A stretch of DNA of 64,000 nucleotides, from assembly GCA_051294375.1 (NCBI GenBank), contig CM119271.1, positions 14,142,770-14,206,769 on the forward strand, in the 5' to 3' direction. Below are positions 32,163 through 46,200 of the stretch, piece by piece (position 1 is the first letter of the stretch; every line of letters begins with the position of its first letter). Below the pieces are notes generated by a model. It saw nothing but the letters and a program-made list of their open reading frames with translations, searched no databases and had not been told where the DNA came from. The position numbers and the translations under genes were made by a program. Source of the DNA: Paraspadella gotoi (Eukaryota; Chaetognatha).

Positions 32163-35100
32163 TCATAGCGCCACGGCTCCGCCTCCGACGTCTCCCTTTC
32201 CTCTTTTAGAGACGCAGCCTATTTTGTCATCTTCGAAAACGGCGGAGTTGGCATCCAGGTAGAGCTTGAGTCTGGAGGGAAAGTCGGTCATCACGCCTGG
32301 TTGGAGAATGGAGATGGTGGTGACGCAGTGGTTTAAAGGAGTGGACCAGATAAGCAAACGACTGTCCCTCACTGAACTCACCAGCGCAACCGACTTGGAC
32401 GAAGGCCCTCTGAAAATCCTCCTCGTCGTTGAGGACCCAGAGGAAAGTAGGGATGCCGCGGCGGGCGAGGTGCGCCACCAGACCAGCGCGCATCAGCAGT
32501 AAGTCCATGCAACGGATTAGCAAGCGCGAGAAGAAGCCCAGGTCTTCCAAACCGCCGCCGCTGGGAGGAATCGTAGCGCGGGTTTTTCAGTTTAAATATC
32601 ATTGTCCTTCATTAACGGGATTTTAAAAAGAATGAACCATGAACTTCCTTACCTGCATTTTGTGAGAAATATGGAAGGCATCATGACTTCGAAACAAGAT
32701 TCTTTGAGAGGAAGAAAAGGAAGGAGGCCGACGAAGAAGGAAAAGACAGTCATGAGAGATCGACGAAAACTAAAAGACGATAGCGGATCTTAGTTTGAGG
32801 AACGACACGCGTTCACACGTAGAAGGTCATGAGTCATTCGAAAAACCGGTAAACGGGTAAGTCTCTCTCTCTCTCTCTCTTTCTCTCTCCGGTCTGGGCG
32901 GAGTCGACAAACGCCAGCCCTGAATGAGGTCGTAGCTGTTTGGACTCCTGCCCTTGTTTAGTGCCTCACTACAACTGAGACCTTACCTGAAAAATACGGG
33001 CATGTTCGGGTTGACACGGAGGCATTTTCTGGTGACGGCCTCGTCCATGTTACCCCAGACGGTAATGTGTTCACGTTCGTGCTCTGGAGGCCAAAATGAA
33101 ACGCGAAAAGGTTTTTAATCTTTTTTTACCAAGACCTAAAATCGGATTTATCTTCTAAATCCGGTTAAGAATGGATTCGAAACGGTTATGACCTCGAATC
33201 GGAAGGAGTTCGTTAGAACTTCTCTTTTAGAGAAAATTATAATCTTTCTTGCTTTTTATTTCTTTTTTTTCTACGTCATCTGGCATGTCAGCTGAGTTTC
33301 GAAGAGAATTGAAGAGAATTGAAACAAATGATCTTAGAGGAAGATGAAGTGATAAAAAAAAAGTATTACAAACTGTAAATTACTAAAACGAAAGGGCTTT
33401 AATATGTATATCTCTGTATTTTTTTCTCTTTAAATGGGCCGGATCTTGGCAGCGATATGCTATTACATATGATTCATTAACGAATGTATATTAGGGTGGA
33501 GTGATGAAAAGATTCAGTGATTGAACATTATTTTTTTGCTGCCTATGGACATGTAATTAATGAATTTTAAATCCTTTTAAAATTTTTTTGAGCTTAACAG
33601 TATAGTATATTCAAAATAATTTTTTTTTTATAATAGATAAAAAAATAAGAAACTTTTATAAAATATGTTATATGATATTTTAATGTTTAGATCACAATAA
33701 ATGACTAAAACGTTTTAACATATATAAGTTTCTACTACAGAGAATAAAAAAGCTTGAATTTTTACTTTTTTTCCCATTTTAAATGCTGAAGATGACAGAA
33801 TTTTTGATAACATGTTTTATATTTTTTTTTCAACTTTTTATGAAAAATCTGAATCTTTATTAAAAGTTTAAAAAAAATTATTTTTAAAATTTACTATTTT
33901 ATTAATGTATTATATTTTACTATTCTGTTCCGAGACAATATGAACAAAATATTTTTTGTACCAGTTAATTATACTATCTCACATCGAAATATCCTCGATC
34001 ATTCGATCATTCAAATAATTTTTTTGTTCTCGAGTTCTCCACTCTAATGTATATCAGTAAGATCAATACCAAAACTTAAAAGGGGCAATAAATAGGTAAT
34101 TTAAATAAATAACGAATAAAAGATTAAGAAATTGGGAAATTTAAATATTAAAACGTTAAGAATAAAATCTTATAAATACTCTGGCCAAATAAAAAAAACC
34201 TGACTACATTCAGCTCTTTCCGTGCCTCACCAAAGCATCCCTCATTGTCTCTCCTCCCCCCAGCCCCCCCCCCCCACAACAACAACCCACTTTTAACGAG
34301 AGCGGAGATCTTAGCCAGCATGGCGTCGTCGCCCCTCTTTGTGTCGATGTTGACGGGCGTGGTGGGGAAAGCTCGGAAGAGTTCCCCCAGCGTCATGATC
34401 TTTCGATCCGCGTCGACCTTCGTCCAGGGGAGACGATCGTCGGCGGGGGACTTGGCCGTCGGCGGCGAAGTCACGTCGCCACCTCCATCGGCTTCCGGGT
34501 TTGTCGAACGGTCTTTGGTGACGCCATCGGCGTCGGCATCGTCCGGGTTATCGGCGTCGTCGACGATCTTAGTCACGTGACTTTTGTGATAAAAGTGAAG
34601 CGACTGAGTTTCTCTAAGAAGCGGAAGATCTGCGGGTGGAGAGGAAAAGAATTACGGTCGATGTCATCGTCAATTTTTCGTTTAAAATTTCGTAATATAA
34701 GGGGATTGTTTAAGATCGTTGACATAGAGAGAGAAATATATATATATATATAATGTTCAGGTTTCCACTGTGGCGGAGAACTAAATCATGAGACTGTAAA
34801 TCTTGACCCCCACAAATGTTCCATTTCATTTCCATCTACTTATTTACCGCCTCCCCCACCCGACCCCCTCTTAACTCCAACTCGCCTTCGTATGTCTTCT
34901 CCGAGATCCTCCCTTCCTCCCCAGTCAGCCTCTCCAAGCTATCGTCGTGGCAGACGACGACGACTCCGTCCGCCGTCATCTGGGCGTCGACCTCGAACAT
35001 CTCCGTTCCCTTGGAGTATGAGTGACGAAAGGCGGAGAGAGTCGATTCCAGGCGCTCGCCGGCGCCGCCTGAAGAAAAAATGGATGAGAATGGGGGGGGG

Positions 35101-35610
35101 GTGTGATTGGTGAAGGATAAAACAGACGCCTTTTAACGTTCCATCAGACGCGGATCCTTCTTTTTTTGCGGGGGAAAAATAGCAGGGGGGCTAAGATTTG
35201 TAAACAGAACAAAAAAATGCCACTTAATACCCCCTGATATATTTGTTTGCTAGAGCAAAATTTGATTCCTCTTCTATGCTTTACTGTATTGTATGTATTT
35301 CTTTAATATCCCTTCATGTGGGCACTCGGATAGACGAGCGTCTATACGATCGACGCGCCTACGCCACCCCCCCCTTCCCTCCCTCCAATTCCTCACCCCT
35401 GTGACTAATGTGACGGGGCAGAACGAAGGCGAGATGCTTTTTTCGGTGCAGAAGCGTCGGATAATAGAGCAGGACGATCGAGGAAAAGACGTAGACGACG
35501 GCGACGACGATGACGGCGACGAAGACGCAAAACGTCTGCGTCTCCATCTCCATGGGACCGAGAGGGATAGAACGAATGCGCCAACCGAATCCCGTCTCAT
35601 TGGCGTTCAT
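32163..35610 (-). CDS. GDPD1: GDPD1/GDPD3-like glycerophosphodiester phosphodiesterase, 427 residues
   Basis: The family hydrolyses glycerophosphodiesters; GDPD1 and GDPD3 act as lysophospholipase D making lysophosphatidic acid-type lipids. Seven exons (35610-35397, 35068-34865, 34629-34291, 33083-32987, 32769-32653, 32560-32382, 32296-32163) sum exactly to an open frame. It has an N-terminal membrane helix (TFCVFVAVIVVAVVYVFSSI) then YYPTLLHRK. Catalytic blocks are HISHRGG with AGERLESTLSAFRH, MFEVDAQMTADG and VVCHDDSLERLTG. Later come FRAFPTTPVNIDTK, HITVWGNMDEAVTRKC, GLLPFLPLKESCFEVMMPSI, GIPTFLWVLNDEEDFQRAF and VMTDFPSRLKLYL. Exon 3 carries an Asp-rich insertion of about 45 residues (DDADNPDDADADG onwards) that human GDPD1 lacks. 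Intron 3 is 1.2 kb and AT-rich. Confidence 0.92.
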
Positions 35611-36060
35611 TTTTTATTGTTTTTTTTTTTCTAAAATATTTTTTGGGAGTCTCCTAATTATTTTTATTTTCCAGTTATACGCGCGATAATTATTATTAGA
35701 ATTAAATTTCTTATTTAATTCATTTCGACGCGCGCCGATAGTTGGAAAAGACGATTTTTTTAAATTTAAAAACGATTCTTCATAAACTAAAAATTAAAAC
35801 GAAAGAATAAAAAATGTGGAGTTATTATTGTGACCAAAAAAAAAAGAAAATATCAACAACTTTTGATAACAAAACGAAAAATAAGCGTGATTTCTTTATC
35901 CAATAAGGCGCAAGAGGAGGCATATATGATTTAATGGGGGAATGTGGGCGTGCAGGCACAATGGCAGATCATACGTTATCGGTTATCGAAACGTCAAAAA
36001 AAAAGTTAGGACGGAAAAAGCGCGGGAGAAAATCTTTAAGTTATTAATCCGCAAATGAAG
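35611..36060. other. Intergenic, nothing recognised
   Basis: AT-rich; short spacer between the AIDA stop and the GDPD1 start. Probably promoter and 3' untranslated sequence. Confidence 0.45.
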
Positions 36061-37801
36061 TTATTCAACAGTGAGGGAGATTTGAAGATGCAAATATAAC
36101 TCTTTCGTAGTCAGTAATTTTAATCTCTTCCGTTTTGGATCCACGGGCTTCTTGTACAACTCCAGCGCCACCGTGGAACCCTCTCCGCCACCGCCGTTAC
36201 CGCCGCCAACGATCTCATCCTTCTCCAAAAACGCAAAACACTTGCAACTTGTTCTGGAAGAATTACTACAAAACTTTTCATCAAAGTAAAAGTAGTTGAT
36301 CAATTTACTTGTCCGAAACCTTTTCTTGGACGGCTTGTAATGATGCAACTCGAAGAAGACGGCGAATCCAAAGGGGAGATACTCCATCGGCTTTTGGATG
36401 TTAACGACGACCGACGAAGACGACGACGACGACGAGGAAAAGTGGACGTAGGAAGATTCTTTCTTCGCGGCGACCGGAGTGGATTGCGGCATCGTAAGGT
36501 CAGCGCCAGAGAGATTCTAAGAAAAAAGGACTTCGATCAAATAAAAGACGTAAAGTTTTAAAGTTTTAAAGTTTTACCGGAGAGTTGAACATATATTTAA
36601 ACTCCGCTCTCTTTTATCGGGAACGGGAATGCCAAATACATAAAAAACTAACTTTCAGAATACCAATCATAAAAACCAAAATGAATTTGTAACGCCCACA
36701 ATGAAACTCTCACTCAATATCCTAATTAAGATTTGAAAGGCCAATTTTCCCGACCTTGACCGAAACGGTGATGTAAGGATCGATGAGGTCCCCAGCGTCT
36801 TTGACTCCGATTTTCTCGATCTTGAACGAGACGTAGGTTTTCCCTTTTTCCATGATTGGCGCCGGGAGGAGGGATCCCTGCCGATCTGGCGAGGACGCGA
36901 GGAAAAAAGATAAACATCGACTTCAACCGAACATCCTTCGAATCAAGTCGCCCGTCCACGAACCTTTCGCGGCGTCTTCGATGGAATCCTCCGTTGTTGT
37001 TGTTGTTCTCCCGATTCCGACGTCGAAGGTGGACGAATTGGCCAACAGGATTTGACGCTGAGGTGTGTAAAGGTAAGGTGAGGCATTAACCAAGGTGAGG
37101 TCACTTTGTTAACTACCAGACCAACCTGTTGCTGAAAAACAGTCAATTCCACCGGAAACGTCGCCGCCTTTTCGTCGCCGGCGTCCCCTTCGACGGCGCG
37201 CCGCAGCCATGGGCCGAGGCGACGCATGGCGTCGATTGTGACGCCGGATTCGGCCGCCGCGGCGTCGGCGGCGTCGTTGGAGCGAAGGATCTGACATCGA
37301 AGGTCGAGACAGAGGCAGATCTTGCGCAGGAGACTGTTTAAAATGTAGGTATCAATTTTCAAAATTTAAATGAAGCAAGTCTCCAGTCTCCAGCGAGACA
37401 AGCGAGACAAGCTACATGATCAATCCTTTTCCTGCGATGTTATAGTGAATAATTGTAAAATTTTTTTCAGTCACTTTAAAAATATCATATTATTTGCTAT
37501 AACTTAAGAATGTAAGAACCCCATCTCCCCCCCCTCTTTAAACTCACCGTTCCTCCTTTTCCCCGACGACCCATCGATCATCTCCCCCGCCTTCCTCCTC
37601 CCCCCTCCCCCTCTCCACCGCCGCCTCTATGTCTCTCCTCAATCGCCCGTACGCCTCCGCCGCCTCAACCGGTTGCCCCCAAGAGTCCAACTCGCAGCCT
37701 TTGTCGAGGGCGGCGGTCCAGGTGGCGGCGGTGATGGCGGCGGGGGTGCGAGCCTCTCCGCCGCCGCGAAGAGGGTCGGCGGCCGAGGCCGTCTCCCGCA
37801 T
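36061..37801 (-). CDS. AIDA: AIDA, axin interactor and dorsalization-associated protein
   Basis: AIDA binds Axin, blocks its JNK activation, and has an N-terminal helical domain and a C-terminal C2 domain. Exons are 37801-37548, 37333-37126, 37057-36964, 36885-36755 and 36516-36061. The N-terminus (DSWGQPVEAAEAYGRL) and exon 2 (LLRKICLCLDLRCQILRS) match the helical domain. The C2 domain reads YVSFKIEKIGVKDAGDLIDP, YITVSVKV, LTMPQSTPVAAKKESSYVHF, GFAVFFELHHYKPSKKRF, CFAFLEKDEI and ELYKKPVDPKRKRLKLLTTK. The ending LYLHLQISLTVE matches the family end. The last exon is open throughout, but residues between KKRFRT and CKCFAF are extra and AT-rich, so a small in-frame intron may hide there. A Ser run and a Gly-rich loop are insertions. 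Confidence 0.92.
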
Positions 37802-39485
37802 GGTGTGGGAAAAGATCGAAGAAAGTGGATTTAGTCCAATTTTTTGAGGGAGACTTCAGATACTATCAGATAGTTCTCCTTATTATAAAGCTTGGCTGAA
37901 TTCCGACATTACAAATTTTTCGGCATTTTTTTTAAATCAAATCTTTTCTTGTTTAAGGCACAACTGTATAGTGTTCAACATCAACGTGTGAACGTAGCTG
38001 AAAAATATATATGGAGTATATAATATATAACAAACTTATAAATATAACAACCATATAATTATAAATAATGAAAGAACGGAGTCTTTTGTTTTTCACAAAA
38101 ATGAGAATGAGGTCGACGATCGACGATCGATCCATCGACTGACGACATTTAAGTCTTCATTGAAAAAACAAAAGACGTCGACTCCTACGACTTATAACAA
38201 AAACATTAAATAAATGAAGTTTGTCCTTATCCGAAGGATGCTTTTCTTTTGTTTTGGCACTTCTGTCAATAAGGAAATGAGTTTTTGTTTGTTTGTCTTG
38301 CTTTTTTCATCTTTTATGTCCCATCTTAATTAGTCAACCTGTGGTAACAAATATAGTGTAAAAAGAGTTAAAAAGATGTGTGTTTAGTGTTCGTGTGCGT
38401 CCACAGCTAAAAAAAAATTACACACACAATTTTTTTTTGTTTTGAAGTCTCGAAGAATAAAACGGCGGGTTAAAAAGAGAGACAAATGGAGAAACAACTA
38501 TGTCACCCAAATATATAATGAATAATAATAAAAAGTAATGTTAGAGGTATTGAAAGCCGATGACACCGATGCGGGCGAACGGGCAAATGGCCGATGATTA
38601 TCAAAATTCGAAAAAAGGAGTAGTAGTTATACGTAGTAATTGCCAACAATTAACAACAACTTGAATACTGAGTAGTAATGATGATACTGATAATACGTTT
38701 CTGGACGGTCGTGCAATTTTGTTTTGTTAATTCAACAACAGAATTATGGACACCACTAACCACACAGGCGAAAAAACACGATCAAACTCTTATTGGACGA
38801 AAAAACATCACCATGTGAAAATAATGGTGAGGTGCGGACGTGGGCTGATCGAGTGATGGAGTTATGGTTTGTGATCCGATAATAATAATTGTTATTTCTA
38901 AACACGGAAGTGCCGTTTTGAAATAGTAGAAACCATAGTTTCAACGCAATTTTTAAAAAAAATGAATATTTGCAATGGATGCATATTGCAATATGGATAA
39001 TAAATGGAAACAGAAATACGTGAATGCACAATGATAAAAATATGTGAAAATGAATAATTCCACGTTTAAGTTATGTTTGCACCTGTTTGTGCCAATGCCA
39101 AAGAAAATCCATAAATGCGCAACAAATTTTAAAGATGACGATACAACAGAGGCGCGACCAAAGTATTTCAAGAAGTATGTATTTAATATTTAATTTTATC
39201 AGAAGAAGCAGTCAAAAAATGAAATCAGGAAGACGATGCGTATGGATAAAGATTTTTAAAAAATGACTAATGCCAATAAAGTCATTGGTAAATCAAAAAG
39301 ATATATTATCCAAATTGCTTCCCCTCCCCCCCCCCCGAGGATTTTTCGTTGAATTCAGTGTTTAAACTCGCTAATCTTGTAATGACGATTTAGCACATTT
39401 CCCATAAATATACGGCGACGTGGCGAACGGGCTGTTATCGTTTCTTCAACCACGCCGAACTGGCTTCGCTTTGAAGGCGCGAAGT
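37802..39485. other. AT-rich intergenic stretch, nothing recognised
   Basis: No credible exon. Includes a duplicated GACGATCGACGATCGA near 38115 and A/T runs. Likely contains the AIDA promoter and the NOS1AP 3' untranslated region. Confidence 0.5.
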
Positions 39486-42428
39486 TCAAAGCGCCGATTG
39501 TCTTCCGCTGTCGGGACTCACGTCGCCTCTCAATTCGTAAATATTATCGTCGTCGTCTCCGGCGCATTGATCGAGGCGAACTCTGGCCTTCGCCTTTAAA
39601 GTCCCCGCGTCGGGGCCGAAAACGGAGGGGCCGATGGGCGGAAGCGGCTCGTCCACGGGGCTCTGACTGTCGGAAGAGACGAAAGAATTGGCCGACTGAA
39701 ATCCATCGTCGTAAGATTTGGATTTCTCGATGGCGGAGGAGGCGTCGACGGCGGGCTTGACTCCATGAGACGTCGCCGCCGCAGCGAAAGGGTCCGCGTC
39801 GCGTTGCAGCGTCAACGCGTCCAACTCTTTCGTGAGGGAGCGGACCTAGAAAGGTCAAAAGATGTTAATGCTACTAACAAACAAACTTATTTAAAGCTAT
39901 TAATGACTAAATTGTCGCCTTCCAAACCTGCGCCATGAGTAAAGAATTGAGTCTCGTCAAATTGGCGAGGCGTTGCTCGTCCTCGGCCCTGGAACGCCGC
40001 TCCGCTTCGACCAAAGCCTCGAGGCGGCGCCGTTTCGACGCAGCGAAAAGTCGCTCCTCTTTTAAGGACATCACTTCCATTCGGAGAAGGCGGAGGTGGC
40101 GCAGGAGGGAGGAAGACTGAGAAGGGAGATTGAAAAAAATGTCAGAATGTATCTTGCATGCATTTATACAATATACAATTTTTTTTATACATTATACAGA
40201 ATGAGAAACCAAATTTGCGTTTTGTAGTTTCCAAGTTTGTTTTTTGTTTTGACGAATTTTATATTTTATATTTTAACAAATATTATATTATAACAAATAA
40301 GCTTGTACTCTTTAATGTTACTTTTACATTGCAATGGTTTAGCTAAAATATAATATGAATAATGAAAACTTGTAATCTTAAAAAGTAATAACGTTCGTAT
40401 TGATCTATCCTTCCAAAAAAAAAAAGTGGCTTTCTCACCAATTCACTCGAGCTATCGGGTCACCGAATCAAGATTATATTTCTGAGTCACGAGCTAATAA
40501 TCTCTAATTCCTTTATGGAATATTGATTCTTTGTCGCCCCGCCCCCCCCACATACATATGTGGGGGGGGCGGGGCGACTTCAACAGAATTACAAACTGCT
40601 ATTGGTCGTCGTTATCATCATCATCATCATTACCTTCATACTCTCCGCCTCTTCGACGTCGAACAACTGCGTCAACTCGATGTCCCACTGCGAATCTTCC
40701 CTCGACATAGTCGTCGTCGTCGTTTCGCCAGCGTGATAGGTCGAACTGTAGGTCGTCTCTGCCACCGAGAAAAAAAAAAATCCAAATTCCCCGATTAATT
40801 CACAATTATTTCATTCAACATCCGCTCAACTTTTTTAACTACAGTGACTGTGACAATAACGACGTTACCGTAGGGCTGATTAAAACTGGGATCGAAGCTA
40901 GCGTCGTCGCCTTCACCGTCTTCGATTCCTCGTTTCAACGAAGGATCGATGGATCGATCGAAAAACGGATCCATCGACGCCGCAGCCTCCACGGCGAACG
41001 GATTTCCGGCGCCGCCGACGCCATTGACTCCACCGCCGGCGTCGTCGTTGGCGCTTTTGTTTTTTCCATCGGCGTCGAGGATCGAGTTTTGGTTCAACGT
41101 TCGATTCGATCGAGCGAAGACGGCCGAGATCGAAACCGGAGAAGAAGTCGTCGTCGTGGCCACCGCAGCAGGGACTGCAGGGACGTCACCGGCCGGCGAC
41201 GCTGCCTCATCTAGATTCTGCTGCTGCCGCTGCTGGTTGAGGTTGTGGCAGACTTCGAAGGCCTGGCCGATCGTCCGGACGATCCTCATGGCCTCCAATT
41301 GTTTGCGAGATTTGAAGACGTGGCAGCGGAAAATAGCGTCGGCAGAGAACGAGTCCGCCTCGTTTTCCTAAAATCAATTAATTAATTTATCTAATTTATA
41401 AAAAGACTAAAATCAACCCGATCACTAAACCTCGCTTCCCCCTACTCAAACCCCTTCCGACGAACCTGCGCGATGTAGCTGAAGATCTTGAGATCGAGCG
41501 AATCGTGACTCACGTAGAAGACGCGATTCACCGGCGACGACATCAGCGGCAGCGGGCGCCGCCGATGACGCCGACGACGCTGCCGAGCCGCGTCTCCGTC
41601 TTCGGCGTCGGGCGACTCCGTCGAACGAGTCGGAGAGGCGTCGAGGGAGGCGGCGCCGCGGGGCGAATCGGCGTCGTCGGCGTCGAAGGTCTCGTCCGAA
41701 GCGACGCCTTATGAAAAGGTTAATTTTAAAACAAATGATTAAAACTGTAATATTCCTAGTTTATTCATTCTTTCTTTCCCTCCTCTTTCCCGTTTCCCTC
41801 ACTTTTTCTTCTCCCCGTCCTCCTCTTCCTGATCCAATGAAAGAGACGCCGCCTCCGCTCGCCGAACCCGCGCCGGATTTCGTCGTCTTCGTCGTCCTCG
41901 TCGTCGTCGTTTCTATCGGTGACGCGAATTCCTCGCGTGGAGACGACGAGAGACACGTCGCGTTTAGGGATGTGGCGTATCTGACGCCAACGAAGGTGTG
42001 AGAAAAAAAAGCAAGCAAAGGAAAGCAATCAAACGAGACTCACCTTAAACTGGAACCGTACTCTCCTCATGGCCGCGACGATCTCCACTCGAGAAGCCGG
42101 CTTCGGGACATCGAGGCTCCCGACGTATCGAGCGTCGAAGCGGATCCCGTGATCGAAGGCTTCCTCGGGATGGACGGGCACCTGGGCAAGGGGATAGGGT
42201 AAGCAGAAGCAAGCGTCAAAGAACGAGGAAGTGTATTTTGATACTTAAGCTAATACATAATATATAAGCTGAATTTAATTATTTATTTAGGATTTTTATT
42301 TTTGTTTTATTGCCAAGCATCGCCTCAGCAAATCTGCAGCAACTTTTTCCGGAATTCACCTGAGCGTCCAGCCCGTCGTCGTTGACGAGATCGTACGGAT
42401 TATCGTCGCGCGAAGTAAACAACTTCAT
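39486..42428 (-). CDS. NOS1AP: NOS1AP/CAPON adaptor with PTB domain, 599 residues
   Basis: NOS1AP is an adaptor linking neuronal nitric oxide synthase and other partners through a PTB domain and C-terminal region. Eight exons (42428-42360, 42181-42044, 41980-41803, 41707-41466, 41367-40869, 40758-40634, 40116-39928, 39845-39486) sum exactly to an open frame. Near-identical blocks are [94 protein letters not shown] and [16 protein letters not shown]. The PTB domain is split by a long acidic and Arg-rich insertion of about 80 residues (exons 3-4) not in human NOS1AP. Exon 7 gives a coiled coil ([20 protein letters not shown]). The C-terminus ends GRQSAL and lacks the EIAV PDZ ligand of human NOS1AP. 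Confidence 0.93.
40533..40578. repeat. Perfect 21-bp hairpin in NOS1AP intron 6
   Basis: Left arm GTCGCCCCG then eight C then ACAT; right arm is its exact reverse complement, around a 4-base loop (ACAT) at 40554-40557. It is very GC-rich in an AT-rich intron. Confidence 0.85.
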
Positions 42429-43290
42429 TTTTTTTTTATTTTCTAATTATTTCCTCCAGTGGCTTTTTCTGAGGTCGGGTTGCAGTTTTTTTGTTTTTTT
42501 TTTCTTCCCCCAAAAAAGGAGAATTTCATCAAATTGTTCAGAAGTCGTGAGATGCCCCGGACGCGCGAAGGAAAAACGCGTCTTCACTCTTTCGATGTAA
42601 ACTCACAGTCACAGCCATTATTTTTTTTCTCTTTTTTTTTTAAATACGAGGTTCGCGCGGTTTTTTCCTTGAACGACCTCCGATTAGATTTACATTTCAA
42701 ATCCCTCCGTTTCTGATGGAAAAAAAAGGAAAAAGTCAGAAACGAATAAATAGACAATAAATAAACAATCCAAGTAAATAATAATGTAAATCGTGCAGAA
42801 AATTGACAATTGAGAAAACTCCGGGAAAAAAGGAGAGTGCTGAAAGAATCGGGACAGACTAGTATAAGTCAACAATATTGTAAAATTAATTTAGTAATAA
42901 TAACTATAGTAAAGCGGGTAAGTGTTACTATAAAACAGAGATCAATGTGTGTATAGTATACTGTATAGCCTATTGTGTAAAAGAGAGATCATGCTTGTCA
43001 ACCAAGATAAGGCTTTGAAAATAAGGCATTTAGTTTCAGACGGAAAAAATAACAGCGACGAAAACATGCTATGTTTCCTTCTTACTTAAAGTTAAGCTAA
43101 ATGACGTTCGCATGGCAACAAGTCAGAGAGAGGGGAATTTTGGATCATAATCAGGGAACAGGGATGCTGCGTGGACGTTTTTAATCGACGTTTAATTTTT
43201 CTCAACGTCCCAAATAAACCCCTTTCTCTTTGAGCACTTTATGGTATAAATTAGGGAGCACTGAACTCAACAAATGTTATCACTTTCTAG
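42429..43290. other. AT-rich intergenic stretch, nothing recognised
   Basis: Separates NOS1AP from the 3' end of the PTB-domain gene. Poly-A and poly-T runs only. Confidence 0.5.
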
Positions 43291-46200
43291 TCACAAAAAG
43301 TGAAGATGTTTTTTCACGGCGACATTTTGAGAGAAAAGTTTAGCTTCGATCAAAACGAGCGGCGTTGATGAAGCTGCTTGGTTAAGGGGTCCCGCTTCTG
43401 CTTGATCAGACGAAGTTGAATAATTAGGAGCTCTAGTTTCCGCTTGATTAGTCAGAGCTGGTTGGTGATTGTCCGCACTCGTTTGTTGCGACGGCATCGA
43501 TCGGTAGAGCGGAGTCTCATGGCGGGACGGCGTCAATTGAGCGGACGGCATCGAAGACGCCGAAGTGTGAGCAAAAGCAGGCGATTGAGAATAACGTTTA
43601 GACGATTGTGGCGCCGGTATCGCCGACGTCGTTCGAGCGCGGGGCGGCGTCGATCGCGGCGGCGTTGTATCGAGGGCGGGATAAAAAGACGTCGCTGAAG
43701 CCGGTTGAGCTGTCGTCAAATCTGACGATGGAAACGACGACGACGACGGAGAAAGTAAAGACCGACGATCGACGATCGAATTAGAGAAAAGAGAAGAGAC
43801 GTTGTCGTCGACGTGGTCGTCGTCTTCTTCCTCCTCGTCCCTCGCTTCCATCTTCGCCGCGTCGAAATAAACGACCCCGTCGTCGAATCGTACAGCGCCG
43901 TCGGTTCTGAGCGGCGCTGCCTTATCAATCATTAAGGACGACGCAGCTTCGATTGAGCGCGTCTTCATCGACTCCGCTGCAAATTCGTCATTTTCGTGGA
44001 CAACACGATCGTCGTCGTCATCGTCATCTCCGTGGCCGCTGTCGGGACTTCGCGCCTCCTCCGCCCTTCCGGTCCACAAGGGCGACTCAAGAAAATGCCG
44101 GCGCCGCGCGATCGACGGAAACTCCTGCGTCGCCCAAAATTTGTCGACTGACGATTCCAATGAAATTTTGGGTAAAAGAGGCAGAGAAGGAATCGTCGCT
44201 GACGTCACCATCATCGTCGTCGCCGTCGTCGGTATCTGTGGGGTCGTCGTCGACGTTGATTTCGAATTGGATATGGGGGTGGCCCTCGTCGTCTCAGTCG
44301 CCACGTCTTTCATTCTACTTCGACGTTTTTTCAAAAAAGCGACGAAAATATCGAAATCTTCGTCAGAGTCGAAGATGCGATGCAAAGCCAAAGGCGTCGC
44401 CCCAGGAGCGGTCGGCGTCGTTGCCGGCGTTGTTGCCGGAGTTGCCGACGACGCCGCCGACTCCCGACCGGAATCAAGCGGCGGGATTTGGATGATAGGA
44501 TTGTCGTCGTCGTCGTCGTCGTCCTCACTTCTACATTCTTCTTTATGATCAAAGTGTTCGATTCTCCAATTTTTGTCGTTGTTGTCGGCGCCGACGACGA
44601 CGACGAGTTCCTTCATTCTCTCTCTCAATCTTTTCATCTCTTCTCTCGCTCTCTCTCTCTCGCTCCTTTCCTCTCTCAATATCTTCATCCCGTCCGTTGC
44701 AACTTCCACGACCCCCACCCTTCTTAACCTTCCTTCACTCATCTTTTCCTTACCCTTATACTTATCCTTTTCCCGCTCTCTCTCCTCCTTCAATCGCTCC
44801 ATCTCCTCTACGATAAACAAAACCTGTCGCTCCAGCAGCTTTCTCCTTTGCTCCTCTTCCTCCAATTGTTTCTCCAATTTTGTGAGACGCGTTTCCAAAA
44901 CAACGACAACAGATTTCAGCGCCGGCGTCATTTCAGCCTCTTTGCTCGTTTCTTTTGTCTCTGACTTTGCGACGCCGTCAGATCGAGACGAATCCCCAAC
45001 GGGGCCGGCGCCCTTGGCGTTCAGCGCCGATTCCAAATCCTTCAATTTCGTCGAATGAATCGACGCATTAAAAGTCGGCGCCGCCAGAACGAGTTTGCCC
45101 GACGTCTTCGCTAAAGTAGGCGTCGGCGTCCCCGGCGTCTTGTGAACCGTCGCCTTAGTGACGGACAAGTCGAGCGCCGTTAAACTCGGAAGCGAATCTA
45201 CGGGAGTTTTCGGCTTCGTCAGACAGAGAGAAGCGGGCGCCGATTGATTCGCTGGCATCCGGCCCGGCGTTGCGGGCCCCAAGTGGCTCGGCGACTTTTC
45301 GCCAGGCGTCTTCGACTTTAACTCTGAGGATCGATAAGCGTCTCTTTTTGACGCCGACGCCGTCGTCTCCGCTGCCCAACGCCCTCTTTCCACATCCGGA
45401 TATTTTTTCGCCCCCAATGATTCAACTTCCTTCCCTCGTTCCACAACAGACATCGCCCTCTTCGTTTCCTTCGGCCGGCGCTCCGCGGCGTCGTCGGCGC
45501 CCATTGCTCGGCGTTTGGCGACGCGAGTCGGCGACGCGGCGTCTTTTTCGCTCGAGTTAACGGTTTTAATCGCCACGGCGCAGTCGTTTTCGTCGTCATC
45601 GTCGTTGTTGTCGCCGAGTTCGAAGATGACGCGCGAGGACCAAGGCAAAGCTCTGTCCAACGAGTTCTCTCTCTGCATCGCGCGTTTTCTCTCTTCCTCT
45701 TCGTTCTTCTTCCGATATCCCTCGCTCTTCCTTCTCAGCTCGGCGTCTTTTTCATCCTGGATTGAAATCGCAGAAAAATAATTATAATTTTACGTATATA
45801 ATCGAAAAAACAACATTTTTTGGAGAGTTTAACAAAAGCAACAAAAACCAACATCAACAGCAAATAACAATAATCATTAATCAATAACAATAAACAATAA
45901 CGATAAACATTAACAACAACAACTACAAACAACCACAACCTGTATGGTCCCCGCGACCCGGCTGGCCATGATCCTCGACGGCGCCTTGAAGACGAGACAA
46001 GCGGATCCGGCGACGCCGCTGTCCAGCGGCGACACGAGGCAAAAGACGCGCGGGTCGCGCGGGTCAACGTAGACGAAGGTGAGTCGATCGAAGGTAAGTT
46101 CGAAGGCGACGTGAAAGGCGGAGGCGGGTACGATGTCGTCGTCGTCGTCGTCGTTGATGGGAAAGGACGGAGTTCGAGGTTGAGGAAAGAGAGAAAACAA

